Source of the DNA: 20CM-2-65-7 sp963830455
Lineage (GTDB): Bacteria; Gemmatimonadota; Gemmatimonadetes; Gemmatimonadales; GWC2-71-9
Length of the DNA stretch: 64,000 nt
NCBI GenBank assembly: GCA_963830455.1
Contig: CAWHMT010000001.1
Coordinates: 124,001-188,000, forward strand
Direction of reading: 5' to 3'
A program made the position numbers and the translations under genes. The number at the start of each line of letters is the position of its first letter. Position 1 is the first letter of the stretch. Under the pieces are notes generated by a model, which was given only the letters and a program-made list of their open reading frames with translations, was not told where the DNA came from and ran no database searches. Shown here piece by piece: positions 26,028 to 33,933 of the stretch.

Positions 26028-27478
26028 GAGACCCTGGCCAGCTCCCCCCGCGGCATGGCCGCGGGGCTCGCTACCCACTCACGGCAAGCGTGCACGGGAA
26101 CGACTTTCCCGGGATTCACGCGTTCGAGCGGGTCGAAGACTTTGCGAACCGCATGCATCGCTCCCAGAGATTCGGCGTCGAAGATCAGCGGCATATAGCG
26201 CAGCTTGTCGAGGCCCACGCCATGCTCGCCGGTAATCGTACCACCGGCGGCGATGCAGGTCGACATGATCTCCGCGCTCGCGGCCTCGACGCGCGCCTTG
26301 AGCGCCGGATCGGTGGCGTCGAACGAGATATTGGGATGCAGGTTGCCGTCGCCGGCGTGGAACACGTTGCTCACCACCAGGCCGTAGCGCCGCGCGATGC
26401 CGGAGATCGTTTCCAGCACGTGGGGCAGGGCGGAGCGCGGCACGACCGCGTCCTGCACCACCAGGTCGCGCGACAGGCGCCCCATCGCGCCGAACGCTTT
26501 CTTGCGGCCCTGCCACAACCGCTCGCGCTCGGCGTCGCTGGTCGCGATGCGCACGGCCCGCGCGCCCGCGCGCCGCAGCAAGTCCGCGACGGCATCGGTT
26601 TCGGCCACCACGGCGTCCGCGTTGCGTCCGTCGATCTCGACGAGCAAGATCGCCGCGGCGTCGCGCGGGTAGCCCGCGGCGTACACGGAGTCCTCGACCG
26701 CGCAGATGCACGACTGGTCCATCATCTCGAGCGCCGCGGGGACGATCCCGGCCGCGATAACGGCCGACACGCCCTCGCCCGCCGCGCGCAGGCTGCTGAA
26801 GTCGGCGAGCATGGTCCGCACGGCGCGTGGGAGCGGTGTGAGCCGGACGGTGATGCTCGTGGCGATGCCGAAATTGCCCTCCGAGCCGACGAACAGGCCC
26901 ACCAGGTCGGGCCCCCACGGCTCGCCGCCGGGACTGCCGATCTGCACGAGCGAGCCGTCGGCGAGCAACAGCTCCAACGCGAGGATGTGATTCGCGGTGA
27001 CGCCGTACTTCAGGCAGTGCGGGCCACCGGCGTTTTCGGCGACGTTGCCGCCGATCGTACACGCGCTTTGACTCGACGGATCCGGCGCGTACTGCAGTCC
27101 ATGCGCTAGGACGGCCGCGCTCAGCTTGGCGTTGACCACGCCGGGCTCCACTGTCGCGCTGCGGTTCCGCGCATCGACGCGCAGCAGGCGATTCAGTCGC
27201 GTCAGCACGACCAGCACGGCGCCGGCATCGGCGAGCGCCCCACCGGAGAGTCCCGTCCCGGCGCCGCGCGGCACGAACGGCACGCCGTGTGCCGCGAGCA
27301 GTCTCACGACTGCGATGAGCTCTTCACGCGAACCGGGAAGCACGACGAGATCGGGAACGCGGCGGTGCGTCGGCAGTCCATCCATCGAGTACGTCACTCG
27401 CGCAGCCCGAGCTTGTCGGACGTGCCGCTCTCCGACGATTTGTGCTAAGTCCCGGGCAAGGTTGGGAAGCGCGGACAT
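26024..27478 (-). CDS. glcD: Glycolate oxidase subunit GlcD (FAD-linked oxidase)
   Basis: GlcD is the catalytic flavoprotein that oxidises glycolate (or D-lactate) to glyoxylate (or pyruvate). The 484-residue form starting MSALPNLARDLAQIVGERHV has the PCMH FAD motif PFVPRGAGTGLSGGALAD and NAGGPHCLKYGVTANHILALEL, and the C-terminal flavin/substrate element VVSNVFHAGDGNLHPNISFD, GTITGEHGVGLDKLRYM. A longer start at 27535 falls in the terminator region and adds nothing homologous. The ATG directly abuts a TATA-rich box and the stop overlaps glcE. Oxidised glycolate would be the product of phosphoglycolate salvage, or the substrate may be another 2-hydroxy acid. Confidence 0.92.
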   Translation of the reverse strand: MSALPNLARDLAQIVGERHVRQARAARVTYSMDGLPTHRRVPDLVVLPGSREELIAVVRLLAAHGVPFVPRGAGTGLSGGALADAGAVLVVLTRLNRLLRVDARNRSATVEPGVVNAKLSAAVLAHGLQYAPDPSSQSACTIGGNVAENAGGPHCLKYGVTANHILALELLLADGSLVQIGSPGGEPWGPDLVGLFVGSEGNFGIATSITVRLTPLPRAVRTMLADFSSLRAAGEGVSAVIAAGIVPAALEMMDQSCICAVEDSVYAAGYPRDAAAILLVEIDGRNADAVVAETDAVADLLRRAGARAVRIATSDAERERLWQGRKKAFGAMGRLSRDLVVQDAVVPRSALPHVLETISGIARRYGLVVSNVFHAGDGNLHPNISFDATDPALKARVEAASAEIMSTCIAAGGTITGEHGVGLDKLRYMPLIFDAESLGAMHAVRKVFDPLERVNPGKVVPVHACREWVASPAAMPRGELARVS

Positions 27479-27490
27479 ACTATATACTAG
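27479..27490 (-). promoter_or_regulatory. -10-like box abutting the glcD start
   Basis: On the coding strand CTAGTATATAGT is followed immediately by the glcD ATG. It contains TATAGT (27479-27484, five of six to consensus) and TAGTAT six bases earlier. If TAGTAT is the -10 element, transcription would begin at the ATG itself (leaderless). No good -35 is seen, and no Shine-Dalgarno sequence fits ahead of the ATG. Confidence 0.35.
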
Positions 27491-27516
27491 GGCCACAGAC
27501 GCACCGCGGGGAACAG

Positions 27517-27554
27517 GAAAAAGGGGTCGGGACAATCATGTTGTCCCGACCCCT
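27517..27554 (-). terminator. Intrinsic terminator after the sigma-factor gene
   Basis: On the minus strand a 14-base perfect stem (AGGGGTCGGGACAA pairing with TTGTCCCGACCCCT) with a 5-base loop is followed by a run of six T. It sits 48 bases after the sigma-factor stop and before glcD, and so separates the two transcripts. Confidence 0.85.
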
Positions 27555-27601
27555 CTTACCTGCAACCCGCCGCTGCGTCTGTTGCCTAGTCTTTGCCTGT
27601 C

Positions 27602-28495
27602 CTAGGCCGCTCTCCAGAATCCCTTCAAGGCCTTTCCGTCCGGCGATTCGCGCAGCTTCTCGAATGCCCGTTCGCGAATCTGCCGAATGCGCTCGCGCGT
27701 GACTCCCATCAGCGCCCCGATCTTCTCCAGCGTCATCGCCTCGCTGCCCTCTTCGAGCCCGTAGTAGAGATACAGAATCTTGCGCTCACGCGGCGTGAGG
27801 TACTTCTGGAAGATTCGGTCGATGAACTCGCGCATCAGCTTGCCGTCGGTGCGCTCTTCGATCTCGCCGCCTTCCTGACCGGCGAAGCGCTCGCCGAGGG
27901 TCGCCGCATCCTTGTCGGTGCGGTCCACCGGCGCGTCGAGCGAAAGCTCCGCGGCCGTCATGCGACGCGCGGTGCGGACGTTTTCGACCGAGTCTTCGAG
28001 GGCTTGTGCGATTTCGTTGTCGGTGGGTTCTCTGCCCAGCTCCTGCGAGAGGTACGTCTCGGTGCGGCTCATGCGAATCAGCTGTGAGTTCTGATTCAGC
28101 GGAATGCGGACGCTGCGCGTCTGCTCCGCCAACGCCTTCAGCACCGCCTGGCGCACCCACCACACCGCGTAGGAAATGAACTTGACGCCTTGATCGGGAT
28201 CGAACTTCTTGACCGCCTTGAGCAGGCCTTCGTTCCCAATGGCGACGAGCTCGGAGAGATCGAGTCCGTGGCCCTGATATTTTTTCACGTAGGAGATGAC
28301 GAAACGGAGATTGGCAGTGACGAGACGCTCGGCAGCTTTTTCATCGCCCCGCTGCACACGACGCGCGAGGCGACGTTCTTCAGCGGGATCTTTGATGAGG
28401 GGAAGTTTCTGTATGTCTTGCAGGTATTGGTCGAATGCGCCGGAAGGGGTGGTGCGGAAAAAGGCCTTCGCCTTGCCGCCATTCGACCGAGCCAT
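27602..28495 (-). CDS. rpoD: RpoD-type sigma-70 factor (short form)
   Basis: A 297-residue primary-type sigma factor that gives RNA polymerase its promoter recognition. Region 1.2 is GAFDQYLQDIQKLPLI, region 2 is RLVTANLRFVISYVKKYQGHGLDLSELVAIGNEGLLKAVKKFDPDQG with FISYAVWWVRQAVLKAL for -10 binding, region 3 is GREPTDNEIAQAL, and region 4 ends in EKIGALMGVTRERIRQIRERAFEKLR. There is no region 1.1, as in Bacteroidota and some other phyla. It may be the housekeeping factor or a group 2 paralogue; the window cannot decide. The ATG at 28495 has AGGGGGAA upstream, and a promoter and DnaA-box-like words lie ahead. Confidence 0.9.
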   Translation of the reverse strand: MARSNGGKAKAFFRTTPSGAFDQYLQDIQKLPLIKDPAEERRLARRVQRGDEKAAERLVTANLRFVISYVKKYQGHGLDLSELVAIGNEGLLKAVKKFDPDQGVKFISYAVWWVRQAVLKALAEQTRSVRIPLNQNSQLIRMSRTETYLSQELGREPTDNEIAQALEDSVENVRTARRMTAAELSLDAPVDRTDKDAATLGERFAGQEGGEIEERTDGKLMREFIDRIFQKYLTPRERKILYLYYGLEEGSEAMTLEKIGALMGVTRERIRQIRERAFEKLRESPDGKALKGFWRAA

Positions 28496-28570
28496 GCGGG
28501 TTCCCCCTGAAACGATCTGTGTGTGGAAACGGCGCGTGCAACCGCCATTTGGGCCACGTAACTGCCCGTC

Positions 28571-28599
28571 AATATAGGATTTCCTGCCAATCGGTGCAA
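28571..28599 (-). promoter_or_regulatory. Sigma-70 promoter of the sigma-factor gene
   Basis: The -10 TATATT (28571-28576, five of six) is 17 bases downstream of TTGCAC (28594-28599, weak -35). Transcription would start near 28564, leaving a leader of about 70 bases before the ATG. The segment is markedly less GC-rich than its surroundings. Confidence 0.5.
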
Positions 28600-28609
28600 A
28601 TCGACGCGG

Positions 28610-28682
28610 TTTTCCACATCACAAATTATTGGGTTTGTGGGCATTCCCCGCTTTGTCCACTATCCACAGAATCTGTGGAAAA
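28610..28682. promoter_or_regulatory. Cluster of DnaA-box-like 9-mers
   Basis: Within 73 bases lie TTTTCCACA (28610-28618), CTATCCACA (28660-28668) and TTTTCCACA on the other strand (28674-28682); TTTGTCCAC at 28652-28660 is a weaker fourth. Each of the first three is one change away from the consensus TTATCCACA. The region 28496-28770 has no gene and is comparatively AT-rich. It could be a DnaA-controlled upstream region of the sigma gene or, less likely, part of a replication origin. Confidence 0.5.
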
Positions 28683-28770
28683 TGCCTCGCCCGCCCTGAT
28701 GTCCCGCATGGAAGCTCGCTCAATCCGAAGGATGAGATGGCGATTGTTGAGAGGTGGAAAGGTCTGTGGG

Positions 28771-29877
28771 CTACGTGTTGACCAGAACTTGACGAATGGC
28801 ATCCTCTCGCACGGCGAGCGTCCATCCTTCGCCGTCATTGCCGTACGTGCTCCCGATGGCCGTGGGGAGCGCGAAGCGAATCTCTCCGCCCCGGACCTTT
28901 TTGTCGGCGCGCATGGCGGCGATCAGGTCATCCACCTGGCTGCCGTCGGGTCGCTCGGTCGGCAGATGCAGTCGCTCCAGCACCCGCATGATCCGTTGCA
29001 CGGTACCGGCAGGAGCGATGCCGAGGGATTCCGCCAACCGTCCCTCGTAGACCATACCGATCGCGACGGCTTCACCGTGCAGCACCTCGTACTTGGAGGT
29101 GGCCTCGACCGCATGTCCGACGGTGTGCCCGAAATTGAGAATGGCGCGCCGGCCCTGCTCGCGCTCATCCTGTGCGACGACGGCGGCTTTGATTTCGACC
29201 GAGCGTCGCACGAGGCGCTCGAGGGCCGGCGCGTGCTTGGCGAAAATCGCCGCGTACTCCGCTTCCAGAAACGCGAAGTACTCCGCGTCCGCAATCACCC
29301 CGTGTTTCACCGCCTCGGCGAGGCCGGCCGCCAGCTGCGCGCTCGACAGGGAGCCCAGCAGATCAGGATCGGCGACGACGACGCGCGGTTGGTGAAAGGC
29401 GCCGAGCAGATTCTTGCCCGCCGGCACGTCGACGCCCGTCTTTCCACCGATCGATGAGTCGATCATCGCGAGCAGCGACGTCGGCACCTGGACGAGCGGG
29501 ACACCCCGGAGATACGTGGCCGCGACGAATCCCGCGACGTCGTTGACCACGCCGCCCCCCAGCGCGATCACCGCGCAGTCGCGTCCGTAATGCGCGGCGA
29601 GCATCCGATCCGACAACGATGCCCACGTGTCGCGCGTCTTGTTCCATTCTCCCGCGGGGAACGTGAGGAGCTCCGCGCGATGGCCGATAGCCGATAGCCG
29701 CTTCAGCACGTCTTCGCCGTACAGCTTTGCGACGTGCGAATCCGAAATCACCGCGTACGCCGCCGCGGGGCAGTACTCCGTCAGGATCGTGTCGAGCTGC
29801 TGGACGAGACCCGCTTTGATGAGGATGTCGTAGGAGGCGTCCCGGTTCTCGATGAGCCGGACGCGGATCGTCACCAC
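28771..29877 (-). CDS. aroB: 3-dehydroquinate synthase
   Basis: AroB converts DAHP to 3-dehydroquinate, the second step of the shikimate pathway, using NAD+ and a divalent metal. The 368-residue length is typical. It has the NAD-binding ALGGGVVNDVAGFVAATYLRG, PTSLLAMIDSSIGGKTGVD, the metal-site residues in GLAEAVKHGVI and RAILNFGHTVGHAVE, and HGEAVAIGM. The codons near 29685-29703 contain 2.7 copies of the 7-mer word GATAGCC (encoding LSAIGH), the same word as in the hairpins at 47554 and 62836. The stop region is followed by the open stretch upstream of the sigma gene; the pduO stop overlaps the aroB start by 7 bases. Confidence 0.95.
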   Translation of the reverse strand: MVTIRVRLIENRDASYDILIKAGLVQQLDTILTEYCPAAAYAVISDSHVAKLYGEDVLKRLSAIGHRAELLTFPAGEWNKTRDTWASLSDRMLAAHYGRDCAVIALGGGVVNDVAGFVAATYLRGVPLVQVPTSLLAMIDSSIGGKTGVDVPAGKNLLGAFHQPRVVVADPDLLGSLSSAQLAAGLAEAVKHGVIADAEYFAFLEAEYAAIFAKHAPALERLVRRSVEIKAAVVAQDEREQGRRAILNFGHTVGHAVEATSKYEVLHGEAVAIGMVYEGRLAESLGIAPAGTVQRIMRVLERLHLPTERPDGSQVDDLIAAMRADKKVRGGEIRFALPTAIGSTYGNDGEGWTLAVREDAIRQVLVNT

Positions 29878-30401
29878 ACGATGTCGGCGCGGCCGGCTTG
29901 CTTGTTCACCGCCCTGGCAAGAACGAACAGCAGGTCGGAGAGCCGGTTCAGGTAGTGAATGATGACCGGGTTGACGTGCTCATCGCGCGCGAGCCGCACC
30001 ACGGCGCGTTCGGCGCGCCGGCACGTGGTGCGCGCGACGTGCAACGCCGCGGCTTTGGGTGTGCCGCCCGGCAGGATGAAATTCTTCAGCGGCGTGAGCG
30101 TTGCCTCATGTCTGTCGATCACCCGCTCGAGCGCGTTCACGTGATCCGCGCCGACGTGCTCCCGCACCTTGCTCGCATCGGGGGTGGCGAGCTCGGCTCC
30201 GATCGCGAACAAATCGCGCTGAATCGACTGCACGACGTCCGACTCGAAGCCGGCCGGCTCGAGCGCGGCCGCGAAGCCGAGCGTCGCGTTCAGCTCGTCC
30301 ACATCGCCGTACGCACACACGCGTGGATCGTCCTTGGGGACCCGGCCGCCGCCGAACAGCCCCGTCTCACCCGCGTCACCCGTCTTTGTGTAGATCTTCA
30401 T
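29871..30401 (-). CDS. Cob(I)alamin adenosyltransferase, PduO type
   Basis: This enzyme transfers the 5'-deoxyadenosyl group of ATP to cob(I)alamin to make coenzyme B12. The 176-residue protein begins with the ATP-binding MKIYTKTGDAGETGLFGGGRVPKDD and has YGDVDELNATLG, FILPGG and RRAERAVV, which are the PduO-family signatures. Its start follows the GTGCGTC-type hairpin at 30410-30470 by a few bases; the AAAGGA ribosome-binding site lies just outside the hairpin stem. It overlaps aroB by seven bases, so the two are coupled despite belonging to unrelated pathways. Confidence 0.93.
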   Translation of the reverse strand: MKIYTKTGDAGETGLFGGGRVPKDDPRVCAYGDVDELNATLGFAAALEPAGFESDVVQSIQRDLFAIGAELATPDASKVREHVGADHVNALERVIDRHEATLTPLKNFILPGGTPKAAALHVARTTCRRAERAVVRLARDEHVNPVIIHYLNRLSDLLFVLARAVNKQAGRADIVW

Positions 30402-30409
30402 GAGTCCTT

Positions 30410-30470
30410 TGTCGTGCGTCGTACGTCGTGCGTGATTGGTGAATTACGACGAACGACGCACGACGTACGG
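30410..30470. repeat. GTGCGTC-type inverted tandem repeat, intergenic
   Basis: The left arm (30410-30436) is built of 7-mers GTCGTGC, GTCGTAC, GTCGTGC; the right arm (30446-30470) reads as their approximate reverse complement (ACGACGA, ACGACGC, ACGACGT). The loop is about 9 bases. It fills most of the 86 bases between the lipoprotein gene and pduO and ends next to the pduO ribosome-binding site. Confidence 0.75.
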
Positions 30471-30487
30471 TTTTCAAAAACGTATGC

Positions 30488-31408
30488 TCACGGGCAACGG
30501 AGCGCGAGCGGTTGCGTGGCCACCACGCGCCCGGTCTCAGGATCGACCGCGCTGGCGCGCGAATCACGCGGCGCAACGTCGGCGATCTCATCGACCAGGA
30601 GCAGTGATCCACCACCTATGCCGGCCACGGCGCCGCGGAGCGAATAGCGGCTGGGGCCCCGGCCGGACACAGCCATTCCGTTGCTGAGTCGTGAACGCAG
30701 TGGCCGCAGAACCCAACGAAGATCGTGGACGTCGTGGGTCGTGACGGCGACGCCGCTGACGAGCAGCGAGTCACCGCCCGACTCGAGAAAACGAGCCCGA
30801 AAACCGACGGCATACCGGCCATTACTCAAGGCGATGACTTCACCAGCGTCTTCCGCCTTATCCGGATCTAACGTGAACGTGCCGAGCAGTGATGCGCGGG
30901 TCTCGGCGCGCCGGGCGACCTGCCGGACAAGCTCGAGCGCCTTCGCCCGGGGGAGCGGCGTACCCCGCAGGGGCGCACTGCTTGCAAGCGGTGGCGCGTC
31001 GAGTAGCGCCACGACGGTGACGTGAGAAGGGGGGGTGCGTCCCACCGGCCCGCCCGGCGGAAAGGCGAGCACCAGCTCCGTTACGAGGTTGACGGTTCCG
31101 CAGGTCTGCGGCGCATGAAAACGGGCCAGGGTGAGCCGCGCGGGCGCGCCGCCGCGGGCCGACAGTACCGTCGCACCGCGGACGCTGCGGGGTTCGACCG
31201 CGATGATTTGATGGCCCTCGAGGCTGTCCTCCAACCGGCCGGTACCTGTGAGCAGACGGTAGAAATCCCGCGCAAAGCGATCATCCGCCACGAAGACGTG
31301 CGCCTCGCCGCCGAGGCTCCACCCGAGCGCACCCGGCTGCGTGCTACTGGAAGACGCGCAGGCCAGTAGCCCGATCAGAAGAACCACGCTAGCGTTCGCG
31401 CGATGCAA
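30488..31408 (-). CDS. Putative lipoprotein of unknown function
   Basis: I do not recognise this family. A signal and lipobox are clear (ASVVLLIGLLACASSS), giving a lipid-anchored protein of about 290 residues. The mature part is beta-rich, with valine/threonine/arginine runs and a Pro-rich stretch (PPGGPVGRTPPSH), and contains the patterns GRYAVGFRARFLESG and VAPRDSRASAVDPETGRV near the end. The start is uncertain: a TTG at 31408 gives a basic N-terminus (LHRANAS) but overlaps the divergent reductase gene by 6 bases; a GTG at 31387 avoids that but removes the positive charge. There are no close functional neighbours. Confidence 0.65.
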   Translation of the reverse strand: MHRANASVVLLIGLLACASSSSTQPGALGWSLGGEAHVFVADDRFARDFYRLLTGTGRLEDSLEGHQIIAVEPRSVRGATVLSARGGAPARLTLARFHAPQTCGTVNLVTELVLAFPPGGPVGRTPPSHVTVVALLDAPPLASSAPLRGTPLPRAKALELVRQVARRAETRASLLGTFTLDPDKAEDAGEVIALSNGRYAVGFRARFLESGGDSLLVSGVAVTTHDVHDLRWVLRPLRSRLSNGMAVSGRGPSRYSLRGAVAGIGGGSLLLVDEIADVAPRDSRASAVDPETGRVVATQPLALRCP

Positions 31409-32425
31409 GACGCGAAAGATATCACGATCATCGGCGCCGGCCCGACGGGGCTGTTCGCCGCGTTCTATGCGGGCATGCGGGGAGCATCGCACCGCTTGAT
31501 CGACAATCTCGATCAGGTCGGTGGACAGCTGACCGCGTTGTATCCCGAGAAGTACATCTTCGACGTCGCCGGCTTCCCGAAGATTCTCGCCAAGGACCTG
31601 GTGAAGGCGCTCGCGGAACAGGGCCTGCAGTGGAAGCCGCCCGTCCATCTGGCCGAGAAAGTCGTCGGGCTCCGCCGCAGCGACGAGAACGGGAAGGCGC
31701 TGTTCACGATCGTCACCGACAAGGACGAGTATCCCGGCCGCTCGGTGCTCATCGCGGGCGGGATCGGCGCGTTCACGCCCCGGAAGCTGCCGCTGAAGGA
31801 CGTCGATCAGTGGAACGGCAAGGGGCTGCACGATCGGGTATTGAACCCGCGCGAGTTCGCCGGCAAGCGGATCCTCATCGTCGGCGGTGGTGACTCAGCG
31901 TTCGACTGGGCCGTGAACCTTCAGGGCGTCGCCAAGTCCATCGTCATGATTCATCGCCGCGACGGGTTCCGGGCCCATCAGGCGACGGTGGATCAGGTGC
32001 AGGCGTTCGCGGCCGCCGGCAAGATGGACCTGCGCACGTTCTGGGAGCTCAAGGACATCGGCGGCGCGAGCCGGATCGAGCGCGTGACCATTTTCAACAA
32101 CAAGACGAAGGAAGAAGAAACGCTGCCGATGGATTGCGTGATCCCGCAGCTGGGCTTCATCTCCTCGCTCGGCGCGATTGCCGAGTGGGGGCTCGAGATC
32201 GAGAAGGGGGACATCAAGGTCGCGCAGACGATGGAGACCAACATCCCCGGCATCTACGCCGCCGGCGATATCACCACCTATCCCGGCAAACTCAAACTCA
32301 TCGCGACGGGGTTTGCCGAGGCCTGCATCGCCGTCAATCAGATCGCGCACTTCCTCAACCCGGCGGCGAAGGTGATGCCGGGCCACTCCTCGAACATGGC
32401 ACTGTTCGGTCAGAAGGACGACTAG
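31403..32425 (+). CDS. Ferredoxin/flavodoxin-NADP+ reductase, thioredoxin-reductase-like
   Basis: A 340-residue FAD/NADPH oxidoreductase of the YumC-type, which lacks the CxxC disulfide of thioredoxin reductase and instead passes electrons between NADPH and ferredoxin or flavodoxin. FAD motif: DITIIGAGPTGLFAAFYA (residues 6-23); NADPH motif: IVGGGDSAFDWAVN (near 158); C-terminal FAD loop: GIYAAGDITTYPGKLKLIATGFAEA. The extra C-terminal segment (HFLNPAAKVMPGHSSNMALF) is the hallmark that separates these from thioredoxin reductases. It overlaps the stop of dacB by 4 bases at its 3' end (32422-32425). Confidence 0.92.
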   Translation: MQDAKDITIIGAGPTGLFAAFYAGMRGASHRLIDNLDQVGGQLTALYPEKYIFDVAGFPKILAKDLVKALAEQGLQWKPPVHLAEKVVGLRRSDENGKALFTIVTDKDEYPGRSVLIAGGIGAFTPRKLPLKDVDQWNGKGLHDRVLNPREFAGKRILIVGGGDSAFDWAVNLQGVAKSIVMIHRRDGFRAHQATVDQVQAFAAAGKMDLRTFWELKDIGGASRIERVTIFNNKTKEEETLPMDCVIPQLGFISSLGAIAEWGLEIEKGDIKVAQTMETNIPGIYAAGDITTYPGKLKLIATGFAEACIAVNQIAHFLNPAAKVMPGHSSNMALFGQKDD

Positions 32426-33933
32426 CGCGCCAGCTGCACGACCACCGAGTCGATCTGTGCCAGCATCTGTCGCGTCGGCACGTCGTGGGCGTTCGCCTGA
32501 ATCGAAAACGTGATCACGCGGCCGTCCGACTTTTCGATGTAACCCGAAAGCGTATTCACCCGCGAAATCGATCCGGTCTTTGCGAGCACGCGCCCCTCGA
32601 GTGGCGTGCGTGCGAAGCGCCGCAGCAGTGAGCCGGGTTGCTGCGCCCGCGGCAGGCCGGCCAGGAACGGCGCGCGCCTGGGATGGCGATACATGTAGGC
32701 GAGCAGCTGTACGAACGCGTGCGGCGTCACGAGATTGCCCGCCGACAAGCCCGAGCCATCCTGCAGATCGAACGCGGTCGAATCGATTTTCACGGAGTCG
32801 ATCAGGAACCGCTTCTCGACGTCGAGCCCCTTCGACCAGCTGCCGGTGTCGCCCACTTGCCGCCCCAGCGTCTTGAGCAGCATTTCGGCGAACCAGTTTT
32901 GGCTGCTGTTGAGAATTGGGAAGATGATGTCGGGCAGCGGCCGGCCGTGATACTCGACCAGGGGGTTGTCGCAGCAGCGCAGCGCGCGATACGCCATCGA
33001 ATCGGTCGTGCTCGCGGCGCCACCTTCCACGGCAACGCCCTTCCTCTGTAACGACGCCTGCAGGGCCCTCGCCGCGAAGAAGTTCGGATCGGGCAGCGCG
33101 AAGCTCTCGATCCACGGCGAACGGCTCAAGGAGACCGTCCCCTCCGCCCAGATGTCGAGCGTCCCGGGCTTGCGAAAGAAGTTGTCGCCGATCGTCGTCG
33201 AGGAATCGGCGGGCACCGTGCGCGCGCGGTTTTCGAACGTGAACAGGTGCAGGTCCGGATTCCACGTGATCGTGGGCGGCTGATCCACCGCCGCGCCCGG
33301 CGTGATCTGGAAATCGACGCTGTTGTCGTGGAACCCCAGCCCGGAGACGGGAGCGGCATACCACCAGTTGAGGTCGAAGGAATCCCAGCTCCCATGCACG
33401 AGCGTGGGCTCGAAGTACGACCCGTCGCCCACGATCCTGCCCGTCACGCGCCGCAGGTGGTGCGCGCGCAGGGAATCGGCGATGGCGTCGATGGTGGTCC
33501 ACGTCGAATCACAGCCGCCGGGGGCGAGCGTATCGATGGTGTAGCAGCGCTCCGACCAGGTGGGATCCCCGCGTCCATACAGGATCAGGTCTCCCTGCAG
33601 CACGCCGTTCGTGACCATGCCGTTCGCGTACACGCTGGTGCGCGCGCGATAGTCGGCCGGTAGCAGCACGGTCGCCGCGGCGGCCACGATCAGCTTCGTG
33701 TTGCTGGCCGGCACCGAAAAGCGATCCCCGTTTCGATTGAACAGCACGCGCCCGCGGTCGTCCTGCGCATAGACGTTCCAGGTCGCGCGATTGAACGGCG
33801 GCTGATCGAGCAGCGTGGTCAGGCGCTGCTGCAGCGAGCCGCGCAGCGGCACGGTCCGCGTCGGGGCGGGCGTCTGCGCGTGCAGGGAAACGACGCCGCT
33901 AATCGTAAGCGACGCGAGGATCAGCTTTCGCAT
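32422..33933 (-). CDS. dacB: D-Ala-D-Ala carboxypeptidase/endopeptidase (PBP4 family)
   Basis: A 503-residue periplasmic class C penicillin-binding protein that trims or cleaves peptidoglycan cross-links. The signal peptide is MRKLILASLTISGVVSLHAQ. The catalytic S-x-x-K is SNTK (77-80), the SxN motif is in GSGLSAGN, and the KTG motif is AKTGSISRVNTLSGY; the ASNTKLIVAAAATVLL stretch after the nucleophile is typical. Length matches the family (about 480-520). It overlaps the end of the permease gene by 35 bases, so it sits in the position where a second permease (DppC) would be expected in a peptide-transport operon. Confidence 0.93.
   Translation of the reverse strand: MRKLILASLTISGVVSLHAQTPAPTRTVPLRGSLQQRLTTLLDQPPFNRATWNVYAQDDRGRVLFNRNGDRFSVPASNTKLIVAAAATVLLPADYRARTSVYANGMVTNGVLQGDLILYGRGDPTWSERCYTIDTLAPGGCDSTWTTIDAIADSLRAHHLRRVTGRIVGDGSYFEPTLVHGSWDSFDLNWWYAAPVSGLGFHDNSVDFQITPGAAVDQPPTITWNPDLHLFTFENRARTVPADSSTTIGDNFFRKPGTLDIWAEGTVSLSRSPWIESFALPDPNFFAARALQASLQRKGVAVEGGAASTTDSMAYRALRCCDNPLVEYHGRPLPDIIFPILNSSQNWFAEMLLKTLGRQVGDTGSWSKGLDVEKRFLIDSVKIDSTAFDLQDGSGLSAGNLVTPHAFVQLLAYMYRHPRRAPFLAGLPRAQQPGSLLRRFARTPLEGRVLAKTGSISRVNTLSGYIEKSDGRVITFSIQANAHDVPTRQMLAQIDSVVVQLAR

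Noticed and set aside
27517..27554. Mobile palindromic element
   Set aside because: It has a terminator T-run and sits right after the sigma gene, so a terminator is the simpler explanation, though the stem sequence could also belong to a repeat family.
28496..28770. Replication origin
   Set aside because: No dnaA, dnaN, gyrB, rpmH or parAB nearby and only three good boxes; kept as a regulatory cluster instead.
29685..29703. Full GATAGCC element in aroB
   Set aside because: Only 2.7 words and no second arm; it could be chance or a remnant, so it is mentioned under aroB only.
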